NCBI RefSeq assembly: GCF_010183535.1 | Contig: NC_071331.1 | Coordinates: 13,020,001 to 13,084,000 of the forward strand | Reading direction: 5' to 3' | Origin: Caenorhabditis remanei | Lineage: Eukaryota > Nematoda > Chromadorea > Rhabditida > Rhabditidae | DNA: 64,000 nucleotides | Shown: positions 50,153-62,531 of the stretch, piece after piece | Layout: each line of letters opens with the position of its first letter | Position numbering within the stretch: the stretch's first letter is position 1 | The notes under the pieces: model-generated | What the model was told of the DNA's origin: nothing | The model's database searches: none | The model's input: only the letters and a program-made list of their open reading frames with translations | Made by a program: the position numbers and the translations under genes

Positions 50153-50549
50153 TATTCACTTATCTTCTTATTTTCTCCTGTAATCAAAATTCCAGACTGC
50201 CCTTCGCACGAAAACTCCCAAAAATCTGGAACACATTCTTAGAATTATGTAGATATTTTTGTTTTCTTCATGTTGGTCATCAAGAAACTAGTTTTATTCC
50301 AATTTTAAAACATCGGAAAAGTAAGATAAACGATGAATTTATCAGTTTAAATATTCTGAGAGATTTGGGAAGAACTTGTTCGAAGGGCTGGGTTTGATAT
50401 TCCAGAATGGAGGATCGATATTCTTCTGTTGTTCTGAAAAAAACGAGGTATCATACCATCATTTTAAGATATTCTTGCCTTCTTATCCCGACCACAATTT
50501 AACATTGCTCTTGATCATTACATGTCAAAAGTCACATGTCCGAAATAAT

Positions 50550-52056
50550 CTATGCTCTGGAATGTCGATGTACCGTGCCAGGTTGTGCAGCTGAGACAAT
50601 GGATATCTTCGCTTCGCTCTGAAAATGAAATGAATCTGAAATAGATTTCCATGGCTAACAAACCACTCGTATCCCTGCACCTTTCAGAGTTGTCATAAAT
50701 TGTCGACAGAATTCTCGATTGAGAAAAAGGATACAGTACGGATTGATGTAGGAGAGAATTCCATTGGCAATAGGGTAAAAGGCACGCAATGTGTAAACTG
50801 GACCAGACTGGAAAACATGAATGAAAATCAGGCACTGTGGGAAATCAAAAGTTGAATTCGAATGAGGAAAACGAGCGAGCAGCTGTGCTCCGCCGAGCGC
50901 ATTATCTGTGTGGGCTACCAAAAATCAGCAGTATCGTTCGGTATTTCGGAGTGCATTTGCTCAAAAATGGTTGGATCATGAAAGGCATAAACTAGTTGGG
51001 CCTGGGCAAACAATGTTTTGAAATGTTTCTACAACAAGTCCGTGATTTGGTTAGTGGTGATCGAGACCGGGCGGCGCGATCCGCAACAGTTCAGAAGTAG
51101 AATTTCCCTGTTAAGGTAAACATACATTCTGAGTCTGCGAGAAGTAGCTATTGAGGAGAAAATACAAAAACATCACGAAAAATGCACATAAGAGAGCCAA
51201 TACTTGAAATGCCAAGTATAGCTCCCTCTGGAGAGTTCTGGAAATAATCTTCATACAAAAATGGAAACATTTGGGCACTCACTTTGAAAATTTCGAGGAT
51301 TGTTGTCGAAGAATGACCCACATTGCAAAGTACGAGCCGACGCATATGAAGCATGTCAATGCAACAATTATGAGAGCCATCATGGTGTTCCTCTGAAAAG
51401 GCAAACTTCCTCTCACCAATTTCATAATTTATTGTTTATTGATAAAATTAGAGTCAAATTTGCCAATAATTTGTACACAAAACTTACTGCAATAATTTCT
51501 CTTGGCACAACCCACTCCATGGTTGCCAATGAGTCATAATGGATATCTGTATCTTTCAGAATTACAATACTGATTAAAGTGGGTATAGTCCAATAAACCA
51601 TTACAATCTTCCATGTGGCTGCTTCTTGAACTATAGCTGTAACCAGGCTATGAGGAGCAGAAATTACTAGATAACGGTGAACTGAAAGTAACACAATTCC
51701 ACTGCATCGGATGAATATAGTATAGTAAGCCGAGTTATAGCTCCAAGCGGGAATATAATAGTCTTGATACTTAAAATAAACATCTTTGAAGGGAGGAACT
51801 GTGCGAAGACACCAAGTGGTTATGAACACTATCATTGTGAGAATATCAGCTAGACACTGTAAATGTTGGATTTGGATTTTTGAATCTTTATCTTTCTATC
51901 ATTGCTCACATGTTGCAGAAGAATAGTATAGAAGGTAGTTTGATACATTTTCGAACTATATCGTAATCTCAATAAACATATAAAAACCATAATATACAAT
52001 GGAAGACTGAAAGAAGAAACACAATAATATGCATACATAGGCCAGAGAAGATCCAT
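50550..52056 (-). CDS. srv-class chemoreceptor, array gene 3 (recent duplicate)
   Basis: Exons (minus): 52056-51910, 51856-51488, 51392-51283, 51237-51126, 50807-50664, 50618-50550, matching gene 2 exon for exon. Differences from gene 2 are mainly conservative: VFITTWCLRTVPPFKD against VYMTSWGLRTVPGFKD, SGPVYTLRAFYP against AGPVYIMRALYP, and MTTLKGAG against MRMLKCAG. The reading frame is intact, so both copies appear functional. Its spacer toward gene 4 corresponds to the spacer between genes 2 and 3 without the MITE. Confidence 0.83.
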
Positions 52057-52893
52057 TCCTGTTCAAAACTACAGATTGAGAAGAAAGAAGGAAGTGAATT
52101 TAGGATAAATAAGTTTCATATAATCGTAAACACGTGGTTCTGATTATTACCCGTATAGAGATCCGTGAGAATACACTCTGAAAATATGTGCACGTAGAGG
52201 ACTATTTGAGAGGGAAGAATAAAGAATATTGGAGATACGGGTGATTAGAATAAGATGTGGCGAATTCTGTGAAATCGGAAGAAAATTCATGTTCGTACTG
52301 ACAATGAATGACAGAACGAGGGAAGGAAAACAAGGAAAAATTAATTTCAGTATGAGAAAAAATTAATTAATTGAATTCCAGTATGAGAAAAAATTAATTA
52401 ATTGATTTCCAGTATGAGAATCTGAGAATTTTGAATGCACAAAGGAAATGTTCAGACATGCGTTTGCAATGAAAACTTCTGTTTTTCTTTGTTGTTTTGG
52501 AAATCAGATTTTGGCACAACTTCCAAAATTGAAAAGTATTCAAAAATCACTTGTTCACTTATCTGTTGTTGCCTCTTGAAAAAAAAACCTATCATTCTTA
52601 TTTTCTCCTGTAATCAAAATTCCAGACTGCCCTTCGCACGAAAATTTCCAAAAATCTGGAACACATTCTTAGAATTCTGCGGTTATTTTTGTTTTCTTCA
52701 TGTGGGTGATCAAGTAACTAGTTTTATTCCAATATTAAAACATCGGAAAAGTAAGATAAAACATAAATTTATCAGTTCAAATATTCTGAGAGATTTGGGA
52801 AGAACTTGTTCGAAGGGCTGGGTTCGATATTCCAGAATGGAGGGTCGATATTCTTCTGTTGTTCTGAAAAAAACGAGGTCTCATACCATCATT

Positions 52894-54050
52894 TTAAGAT
52901 ATTCTTGCCTTCTTATCCCGACCACATTTTAACATTGCTCGAAACTGTTTCGAAAAATCTCGATTGAGCAAAAGAACACAGTACGGATTGATGTAAGAGA
53001 GAATTCCGTTTGCTATCGGATAAATTGCTCGCATGTAAAAGATTGGCCCGGTCTGAAACTAGTCAATTAGAAGGACACTTGAAAACTTCGGAATACATTT
53101 TGAGTTCTGGAGAAATAGTTGACCAGAGCGTAGTACGTGAACATGATGAAAAATGCACATAAGAGAGCCAATACTTGAAATGCGAGGAAGAATTCACGCT
53201 GGAGAGTTCTGGAAATACTGAAAAATGATGTAAAGAAACGGCTCGGTAGGAAGAAGAAACAGACTTCTGATTCCCAGTTTTGTGTTTTCTGATAATGATG
53301 AACATTACAACATAACAAACCACACATATCATACATGTTGAAGATAGAGTAATAAGAGCCATCAGGGTGTTTCTCTGAAAAGAATTCCATGTTCTTTTCG
53401 CCATGGTAAGTTTTTCTTACCGACAACACATCTTTTAGTACTACATATTCTAGAGCTTCCATGGAATTGTAATGAACATCCGTCTCTTTCAGAACAATTA
53501 TACTGATTATAGTGGGTACAGTCCAGTAGAATGCGATGATTTGCCACGTTTTTGCTTCTTGGATTATTGCAGTTATACGGTGGGTTGGAGCAGAAATAAC
53601 CAGAAAACGGTGGACGGAGAGGAATACAATTCCAGTGCATCGAATGTAAAGGGTGTAATAAATAGAGTTATAGAGAGCAGCGGCAATGTAGTATTCCTGA
53701 TACTTGAACAGAAAGTCACGGATTCCTGGTTTAGTTCGGAGTCCCCAAGTGGTTGTGTAAAAGATCATAATGATGATGTCGGCGATACACTGGAAAACAA
53801 AGTAATATCTTGGAATGACGTTCACTCTGGCAGCATTAGAGTAGAAACCAATTGAAATTTCAGTTGTTCTTACTGATTATTTAATTAAACTCACATGTTG
53901 CAAGAGAATAGTGTAGAACGTTGAATGATAGGTTTTTGAAATGTTGCGTCTTGATTTCAATAAACAGACCAAGACCAGAACGTACAACGGAAAACTTGGC
54001 AATGAAATACCATAAAATGCGAATAGCGGCCAACTAGGTGGATTTTCCAT
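52894..54050 (-). CDS. srv-class chemoreceptor, array gene 4
   Basis: Exons (minus): 54050-53895, 53789-53421, 53374-53265, 53208-53097, 53052-52894. The start is MENPPSWPLFAFYGIS. Only five exons are called: the fifth reads past the place where others splice to a SEA.. tail, and stops after KCGRDKKARIS. The loop RKHKTGNQK and TM6 MFTYYALVNYFSRTQN are typical. A cryptic donor after TGTG could join to a later exon, but no good tail exon was found. The last ~45 bp of this gene also occur at 50465-50512. Confidence 0.8.
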
Positions 54051-54448
54051 GTCGGAAGTGAAGAAAAAATCATAAGTACAATAAGTGTATAGGAAGAAAA
54101 AACACCAAAAAGTATAGAGTAGGTACGTGTAGTTCCGTGGGAACTCAATCACTCTTGGGTACGTTAAACATAAAAAGATCGAAGATTTGTGTTTTTTGTT
54201 CTCAGATCTCGAAAGCATTTGTGACAGACTGTGAATAGAGTTTGATTGAAAGGAAAACATGAAAGCAAAGATGAGAAGTGCGTAAGGCTCTATGGGCATT
54301 GATGAGCACTTTGCAGATTTTGAGGATTATCAGACACCTACATCAACGGATGGGAGGAGGGATTGGTGTGAGATATAACAAGTTTATTTGTACGTTCCTT
54401 CAAAAGAAAAAAACATTTGGGATCAGCGTAGAGTTTCATGATTATGGT

Positions 54449-56041
54449 TCACAATAGTAAATGAGTATGGTTCACAATAGTCGATTCATCCGTTCTAGTC
54501 GGTCCGAAATGAACTCCTCTTCTGTGAGCATCATTGTGTTTTGTCGAATTGGAGCCAACCACAGAGATATGAACTTCACTCTGAAACGTACCTATATTTT
54601 TTCTTAACAGTGGCCCAAATCCTCTCACCACTTTGAACTTATTACAAGTGATTGACCGAGTCACTTGGAACGCCAGATCCTTGTTCAAAAATAGAATACA
54701 AAATGGATTGATGTACGAGAGAAGTCCATTGGCCATCGGGTACAACGCTCGCATGTAGAATATTGGGCCAGTCTGAAAATAAATAAAATTCTCAAAGTAT
54801 CACATCTTCATTTTACATTTTGAGTCTGCGAAAAGTAGTTCTGGAATCCATAGTACACAAGAATTGCAAAGAAAGCTAAAAGTAGAACAAACACTTGGAA
54901 TGCCAAATGAACTTCTCGACGGAGAGATCTGAAACAAAACTGAATTTTTGAGTGAGGGAGAACTCAAAGTACCTTGAGAGTCCAACTGTGTGTTTTCTGA
55001 TGTAATAGAAGAGAGATCCGTATAGCAAAGAGCACGTAACACATGTCAAACTGACTACAATCAGAGCCATCAATGTGTTTCTCTGAAATATACTTGTTCT
55101 AGAAGAATTGATCTGATGAAATGTCAGTTACTTTGATAACCTCCTGGTCTGCCATCATTGCCATTGTTTCCAAGTTGGCATACGAAATGTTATAATCTTT
55201 GAGAACCACTATACTGATCAATGTGGGAACAGTCCAGTAAACTGTTATAATTTGTAAATTTGATGCATTTTGAACTTTCTGAATCTCTACCATTGGTCAG
55301 TCAACATCATTGTTCGAACTCACATGAGTGATATAAGAAGTTGGAGCAGTGATAATCAAATATCTCTGAAGTGACAAAAAAATAATTCCAGTGCATCGGA
55401 TGTAGAGAAAATAGTATATATTGTTATAGCTGGCTACAAAAAGTGGAGAAGTTACAACTATTGTTCTGATATACGGTTACCTGCTGCAACATAATATTGC
55501 TGGTATTGAAAATAGTACTGCTTCAAAAAGGAGTACTCTCGCGCATCAACAGCAACAAAGAAGACGATCATAGCAAGGAGATCGGCGATACACTGAAAGT
55601 TTTTAAACGATGATGAGTTGTTTAAATGAGAAGGATCATGTTTAGTCTTTGTTTATCTCACAGTCTTTGATACTTTCGATTAATTCTGTTGCAATCATCA
55701 TTTACGTAGACGCAACTTATTTTCAGCATATTTACTATTCGCAAAACTACATAACTTCCGTGGGAACAAAAAGGAAACTGAATACGTGACAAATTCAAGG
55801 TAATTCTTTGTTTGCACGTTGATCATATAGCCTGGGCATATCCGACTGAAAACAAAAAAACAAAAAATCTGAAACCCACGTGTTGTTGCAAAATTGAGTA
55901 GAACGTGGTATTGTAGGTTGTTGAAACACATCGAAGTCGCAGAATACAAGCAAAAACTAGAAAATAAAGAGGAAGAGAGACAATCGACATCCCGTAGAAA
56001 ACCATGAGTGGCCAGGTTGGGGGGACTAATGAGTCGCTCAT
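54449..56041 (-). CDS. srv-class chemoreceptor, array gene 5
   Basis: Eight exons (minus): 56041-55880, 55592-55481, 55433-55324, 55278-55132, 55082-54973, 54928-54817, 54772-54629, 54580-54449. The region that is one 369-nt exon in genes 1-4 is here split into 112, 110 and 147 nt by two introns. TM2 has CIADLLAMIVFF, TM3 YIRCTGIIFLSLQRYLI, and TM7 MRALYPMANGLLSYINPF. The C-tail is 44 residues with a KHNDAHRRGVHFG stretch related to that of gene 7. The last donor (GTG|GTGAGAGG) can be read through, which would give a longer alternative tail. Confidence 0.83.
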
Positions 56042-56507
56042 CTGAAAAAGAAAAACTAATGTTTCTTGGAATAATTCGGTTAAGATTTTCAGAATTTATA
56101 GCCCAGAAACGGTATCCTTTTGGACTATTCGGCCAAGACTTTCAGTTTTATATAGATCTTGAATGATGTTTTGAAAATTCAGAAATATCATGCGAAGTTT
56201 ATTACAAGCTTAAGCTATAAAAAATAAATCGAATAGATAAAAACTGATAGGTGGTGATGAAAAACTCAAAAAAGGAAACAGACTCTATCTGTCTTATTTT
56301 GTACCCTAGAAAAGTTACTCACTCCAAAAACAAAGAGGAATGACAACGTGGGAGACTCCTGGGTGTGAGAAGTACTTGAAGAGGGAATGGAAAGCATTTT
56401 TGGGGTGACAAAAAGTTGGAAGAGATGTGTGAGAGCAATCGGATCAAATCAGAAATTTATTTAAAAAATTTATTTCATAAATGAGGATAAAGTTTGAGAA
56501 TAGAATA

Positions 56508-57870
56508 TTAAAATACAACTTGAGGACTGTGATGTTCATGAATGCCGTCTGTCCGTACTGGATGTTTTGTCGATGTTGTGATGACTCCAGATATTGGAAC
56601 ATCGCTCTGAAAATTAAACAAAAATTAAGTGTTTGAAGTCAGCTTTGTTTCCTACCACTGTGTATTTCCGGCATGTTGCTGATTGATAAACTTGACGAGC
56701 AAGATCTTTGTTCAGAAATAGAATGCAGAATGGGTTGATGTAGGATAATAATCCATTAGCAACTGGGTAAAGAGCACGCATGTAAAATATTGGACCAGTC
56801 TAAGTGGGATTCCAATTTCAATTTCCAACAGTAATCCGGACCTACATTATGTGTTTGTGAGAAATAATTTTGGAATCCATAGTACGCCAACACAGCGAAG
56901 AATGCAATGAGAAGGACGAATACTTGGACGGCTAAGTGGATTTCACGACGAAGAGATCTGAATAGATGTTTTGTCACTAATAATAGAAAAAAAAAACATA
57001 CTTCGACAGACCAGCAGTGTGTTTTCTGATGTAATAGAAGAGTGCCCCATAAGCGAATGAGCATATCACACAGGTCAAGCTTACGACAATCAGAGCCATT
57101 AGTGTATTCCTCTGAAAACGATAGACTGTTTTAATTAATATGAAATGAAAAACCAACCTGAATGACATCTTGATCTGCGATAATAGCCATTCTCTCAAAA
57201 CTATCATACGAAAAATCGGTGTCTTTCAAGACGACAATACTGATTATCGTAGGCGTCAACCAATAAATCAATATTATTCTCAAATTAGATGCACTTTGAA
57301 CTTTCTGTAATTCCAGATATTATCTCATTAACTGCTGTTATAAACTGACATAAGTTAGTTGGTACGTCGGACAACAGATGACATAGTATCTCTGAAGTGA
57401 GAGAAATACTATTCCAGTACATCGGATATAAAGAAAATAATACACGGAATTGTAGCTAGCTGCTGTAATATAATACTGCTGGTAGTTGAAGAAGAACTCT
57501 CGAATGTACGGCAAGACACGCATTGGATTGGTCAGAAAGAAGATTATCATTGCTAGAAGATCGGCAATACACTGAAAATAATCATTTTGGAATTGTTCGC
57601 CATCTGATCTATCTGGGTCAGACTTTTGTGCGTGTTTTAATTTTTGAAACTTCTTTGAAACTGAAACATCTCCTCCTTGTTGAAACTGTTAAATTAACTT
57701 ACATGTTGTAGTAGAATAGAATAGAATGTCGAATTGTATGTTTTTGATACACATCGAAGACGAAGAAATGACACGAAAACCAGAAAATAAAGTGGAAGTG
57801 ATACAATAGACATTCCATAATAAACCAACATGGGCCATTTCGGAGGAACGAGAGCTGGCTGATCACTCAT
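56508..57870 (-). CDS. srv-class chemoreceptor, array gene 6
   Basis: Seven exons (minus): 57870-57703, 57571-57350, 57304-57158, 57111-57002, 56957-56846, 56799-56656, 56606-56508. It has only one of the two extra introns of gene 5: exon 2 (222 nt) fuses the 112 and 110 nt exons. The start is MSDQPALVPPKWPML. TM3 is YIRCTGIVFLSLQRYYVICC. The long poly-A/T run in intron 4 gives a weak polypyrimidine context, but a good CAG follows. The tail SDVPISGVITTSTKH resembles gene 7. Confidence 0.83.
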
Positions 57871-58673
57871 TTCTAAATTTGGAGAATTCAAGAATTTGCA
57901 GCAGATTCTCAAAGTTTATCATGAGAAAATGACCTATTCTTGAAATAATCGAAGCAGCTGACAACGGAAAAGGAGAATAAGCTATAAACTTATCCGAAGT
58001 TCAGAATAAAAAGAACCAAAAGTCAGTTAAGCCAAACAACTAATCCTTCCGGAAATCACCTGTCGAAGAGGAAACGACGAACTTATTGATTCTGAGTTTC
58101 CTATTTTCAACGGAAAACCAATTATTTTTGATATTCTGATCCAAACAGGAAACTTTTTGACTTCTGACCTTACAAACTAGAGACAGGTGTAGAAAAAGTG
58201 ACAGTGGTTTTTGTAACAAAATTCAACCTCATCAAAGTAACAGATGTTTGAAGATGAATTGAAAGTTGCAAAATTCTTGAAACTTATCTATCCAAGCAAC
58301 AAAAATATGTTGCTCACTGAGAGTTCTTTGAGATCGAGTTTATGGGGGTGATTCTCCTATTTTCGAAATGTTTGTGATGTAATGTCCAGCTAAATTCAAA
58401 AAAGTGTCATGAAAAACTGGAAATTGAAAGCTGACAGCATTCGGATGTAGTAAAAGTACTTGAAGAACGCAAAATAGGAATTTGAACCGTATTATTAGAG
58501 TGAATGAAAGTTTTGTGTTAGGCGTCTCGAAATCAAAAAAACGTCAACTCTTGAAGACGTCTTTTTTACTGAAAATAAATTTCAGAAACCCGGGTTAAGT
58601 AGTGGAAAAAACTCTGTCATAGGCAAAAGTTTGATGGAATAGGAAAGAAGATTTTCTTGTCTTTCGGATACAT
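57871..58673. other. Intergenic region upstream of srv gene 6
   Basis: AT-rich DNA with no ORF or repeat that I can support. It is followed by a transposon at 58674. It presumably includes the gene 6 promoter. Confidence 0.45.
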
Positions 58674-59712
58674 ACTCGGCAGTCACCGGCAACTTTAGCG
58701 CGGAAGTTGGTCGGCTTCAGCTCGGAGGTTGGTCGGATTCTGGACAAGACCGCTGCTAAAGCCGACCAAGATACGACCAACTTCCGACCAACTTCTGACA
58801 CGGACCGCATGGAACCCCTTGATCGCCTTATTGATTTATTTTTCGCGCACAAAAACAGCTGAACCATCTTATATTATTATTTATTTACAAGAAAAAGACT
58901 ATACAAAAAAGTATACATTTTAAGAAACTTAGGGAAAATACAGAAAAACAACTAAATACAATTATTTTTCGAAGTATTCCTGGTGTGCTCGATTTGTTGT
59001 CCACATGTAGAATTCGTCAGAAAATTTCTGTAAAACACATTATTTAATTATGTTTTTTTCACTTTCATTTGTTACCTTCTGTCGATATATTCAAAATGGG
59101 AAGTTCATATTGTTTTCTGTTTAGTGAGAACCTGAAAAAACTTGAAGATTTTCGGTTATGAGATAAAAAATCACTTACAATAACTTTTCCACTGAACTTG
59201 AGCGCCTCCACTAACGAAATTCGTTTATCTCCATGAAATTTCGTAATCTGAATGAAAAATAATTTAAATTTTGATAAAGATAAGCTAAATTGAATCAAAA
59301 AGCGTTCATCAGTAAGACGAAATAATAAATAAAACTTTGAAAAATTATTGAAAAAACAAAAAGCACGCGTTGCGAGACACGCGACGCTCTTAAAACCCGA
59401 CCAAGGTCCGATCAACTTCCGACGGCGGACAGTCATTTCGAAACTTGTGACCAGAAGCCGACCAATGTCCGAGCTAAAGCCGACATTCTCTTAACTTCTG
59501 ACCAGAAGGTGACCAAGATCCGATCTAAAGCCGCCGTTCCTTTAACTTGCGGGTAAAAGTACCCAGATTGCTTCAACTTCCGGTCAAAAGGTGACCAAGA
59601 TCCGACCTAAAGTCTGAAATCGTTAAACTTCCGGCCAGAAGGTGAGCAAGATCCGATCTAAAGCCGAATCGACCTCAACTTCCGCCCTAAAGTTGCCACA
59701 CGACTGCCGAGT
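58674..59712. mobile_element. 1.04 kb TIR transposon with GC-rich subterminal repeats
   Basis: The ends are inverted repeats: ACTCGGCAGTC perfect, continuing with GGCAACTTTAG(C/G)GCGGAAGTTG after a short offset. The right third (59440-59700) is built of ~70-80-bp degenerate units containing AGAAGGTGACCAAGATCCG and CTAAAGCCGA; the left end has a few matching units. The centre has short exon-like frames on the minus strand (one with KFHGDKRISLVEALKFSGKV, one with DEFYMWTTNRAHQEYFEK), but they do not join into one frame. Size and plan resemble the 32.5 kb element, with different sequence. Confidence 0.72.
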
Positions 59713-59928
59713 AATAATTTATAATTTATACAGTTTTCTTTTTAACACCAAAAAAACTTTTTCAAGTTGATTTATACACAATTCTAGACATGTGATCGAT
59801 CTTTGAATTCAAAATCATAAGTCTTTCCACGAAATATGGATCATGGCCCAGATTCTCCATAGTCAAAACAACAACTGTACCTATAAGCTTGATATGTTTA
59901 TTATGTACATAAAACAACTTCAATTAAA

Positions 59929-61440
59929 TTAAAACATGACTTGATTAGATTCCTTTCTATCCAATTCTATAGTTCTGTTCGTCCCCATATGGACTACTTT
60001 TCGATGAAAACTATGATGTTTCGTAGATGTTGATGCAATCGCCGAAATCTGTGCTTCACTCTGAAATGTTTGTTGCATAGAACTTTCGAACTGAATTCAA
60101 TTTTACCACTTTGTATTTATGACATGTCACTGTTCGTATCACTTGACGAGCAAGATCTTTATTCAGAAAAAGAATGCAGAATGGGTTGATGTATGACAAA
60201 AGTCCGTTTGCAATTGGATAAAGAGCACGCATGTAGAATATTGGACCAGTCTGAAACAACCATATTTAGTTAGATTACTGAAGTTTGACCTACGTTGTGT
60301 GTTTGTGAAAAGTAATTCTGAAAAGCATAATAGACGAGGATGACAAAAAAAGCCAACAGAAGAACAAACACTTGGAATGCCAGGTGAACTTCTCGACGAA
60401 GTGATCTCAAGAAATTTCAGTTTAATTGAAAATTTATTTGGCTAGACAGAGATACCTTGAAAGTCCCGCAGTGTGTTTTCTGATATAATAGAATAGTGCT
60501 CCATAAGCAGAAGAACATAATACACATGTCAAACTGACAACTATTAGAGCCATTAGAGTGTTTCTCTGGAAAGAATTGTAGTAGATCAAATTGTAGATCA
60601 ATTGCATTAACTCACCTGGATGATTTCTTGGTATGTTATTATTGACATTCGTTCCAAACTGTCATATTCGAAGTTTGTATCTTTCAATACAACCAAACTT
60701 AGCAATGTGGGAACTGACCAATAGACAGATATGATTTGCAGTTTGGATGCGAATTGAATTTTCTGAAATTTTTTCAAGTTTGATGCATTATCTTTCTGAA
60801 GAGTTTCTCTACCTGAGTAAGAAGAGAAGTAGGAGAAGTGATAATCAGATATCTCTGAAGCGACAGAAATACTATGCCGGTGCAACGAATGTACAGAAAG
60901 TAGTAGACGGAATTGTAGCTACCTTGAAATAAGTGAAGTAGATCAAAACCTGTTGTAATCTCGAAAATCTCTTTGCCTCACCTGCAGCTAGGTAATAATC
61001 TTGATACTCAAAAATAAACTCTCTTATCACTGGAATGTTCTTGGAAGTTGCGTTGAGAATGGAGAATGACATCGCGATGAGATCCACTATGCACTGTAAA
61101 ATAAAGTTCACTTTCTAGGTTATCACGTGTTTATTTTTGTACTTTTTGAAAATTTCTCTGACTTTTGCGTGGGAAAAAATACTCGAAAACATCTAGCAGA
61201 CTCTAGTTTTGTTATGACGACTGATTCATGCTTCACTAGATTTCGAACAAAAAAACTCACATGCTGCAAGAGAATAGAATAAAATGTTGTATTATAAGAT
61301 CTTGAGACACATCGAAGACGTAGAAGGCATCCAAAAACCATGAAATACAGTGGAAGTGATACAATTGACATGACATAAAGCACTCTCATCGGCCATTTTT
61401 GAGGCACCAAATCGGACGGAGGGGAGGAGGAATTGCTCAT
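59929..61440 (-). CDS. srv-class chemoreceptor, array gene 7
   Basis: Eight exons (minus): 61440-61261, 61093-60982, 60922-60813, 60762-60616, 60565-60456, 60405-60294, 60250-60107, 60060-59929. Both extra introns are present, as in gene 5. Two acceptors are unusual: exon 3 follows TTTCAAG and exon 6 follows CTTGAG instead of CAG. Paralogue length and phase (110 and 112 nt) demand exactly these sites. The N-terminus is longer (MSNSSSPPSDLVPQKWP) with a possible glycosylation site. TM2 has CIVDLIAM instead of CIADLLAM. The C-tail is 44 aa and rich in His/Lys/Thr. Confidence 0.82.
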
Positions 61441-62531
61441 CTGAAAGACCAAACAAGTTGAGTTTTCCTTCTGGAGATGAGAAGATGTGTTTTGAGTTGA
61501 AAGGTTGGAAGAGCAAATAGTGAAGAGGCTTTTTTGAAAAACATTAGGAAAAAATAACAAATGAAAACGAAGATAAACAGAAAGAATTGAAAATGAAGAA
61601 ATGGGATTTGATAGGACGATGGAAGGGGCTGGAAGGAACAGTCTTAAATGAATTGTGTTAGTCAAAAACTGCAATTTTTGGTTTGCAAAACACCACAAAT
61701 TAAGGTGTTACTGCATTTTTGTTGTTTTTTCTGAATTCAGAGCGGTCCTTAATAAAATGAAACCGAGCAGCAAATGAAGCTAAACCGTCTGGTAAGTCTA
61801 TTATCCTCGTGTCTCTTAATTCTGTTTTGAAAAGGAAGGAGAGTCATGCATTCTCAATGGACACCCCTTTAGAAAACCTCAATTCATGAACAGTCCCAAG
61901 AATGTGAGATGTTCGTTTTCAGTCCGAATCTTTGTTCATTTAAAGGAAAGATGAGACAAGTGAAAACAAATTCAATTTACAAAACGTTCAAAGAATGAGA
62001 AGAAGGAAGAAAAACAAACATCTATCTCTCTCTTCCTCGTTACTGAAACAAGAGCAGCTATTCCCTACTCCTCCCACTTCTTCTTCTTTTTCTGAAAAGA
62101 ACTAAATACATGAAAAGTTTTCAGTTTGTAGGTTGATTTAAGATGTGAGAAAGAGAAATGAGTCAACGCCAGAGAGATTTATGATTTAACGCTTGTTTCG
62201 GATAGAAGTCAGATGGAGATCGTCGAGCCGGAATGCTCTTGCATCTGATTAGGTAAAGTAGATGATGATTATTTATTCTGAGGTTCTACTTTCGAAACGA
62301 AAAGATCAAAAATCTTATAAACAAAAACAACTGGAAACAATAGAAGCAGCACCTTGTGGTCTCCTTCTGAATTAAGATGTTTCAGGAGAACATCAAGAAA
62401 ACACAAATGTTATGGTACGAAATCAATTTATTTTATTACGATACGAGATGGAAAACAAAACTTTATCGAATTGTGCACGTTTTGAGAGGAGATCTTTGAT
62501 TTGATAAAATGAAACAGTTTCGAGATGAAAT
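61441..62531. other. Intergenic region between srv genes 7 and 8
   Basis: About 1.1 kb holding the promoter of gene 7 and the 3' flank of gene 8. ORFs here (for example minus strand above 61440) run out of exon 1 of gene 7 and lack coding character. No repeat was noticed. Confidence 0.45.

Larger units (their letters stand above)
47900..52937. repeat. ~2.65 kb tandem duplication (two units)
   Basis: Unit A covers about 47.9-50.51 kb and unit B about 50.55-52.94 kb. Each holds one srv gene plus a spacer. Homology includes introns and stops abruptly after ..TTTAACATTGCTC near 50512 and 52937. In unit B the sequence then continues into the body of gene 4's last exon, so the breakpoint lies inside that exon. 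About 45 bp from the 3' end of gene 4's coding exon and its 3' flank are therefore repeated at 50465-50512. Confidence 0.8.

Noticed and set aside
49523..50397. Plus-strand frames across the spacer between srv genes 2 and 3
   Set aside because: They run through the MITE and non-coding spacer, are not preserved in the duplicate spacer, and have no exon structure.
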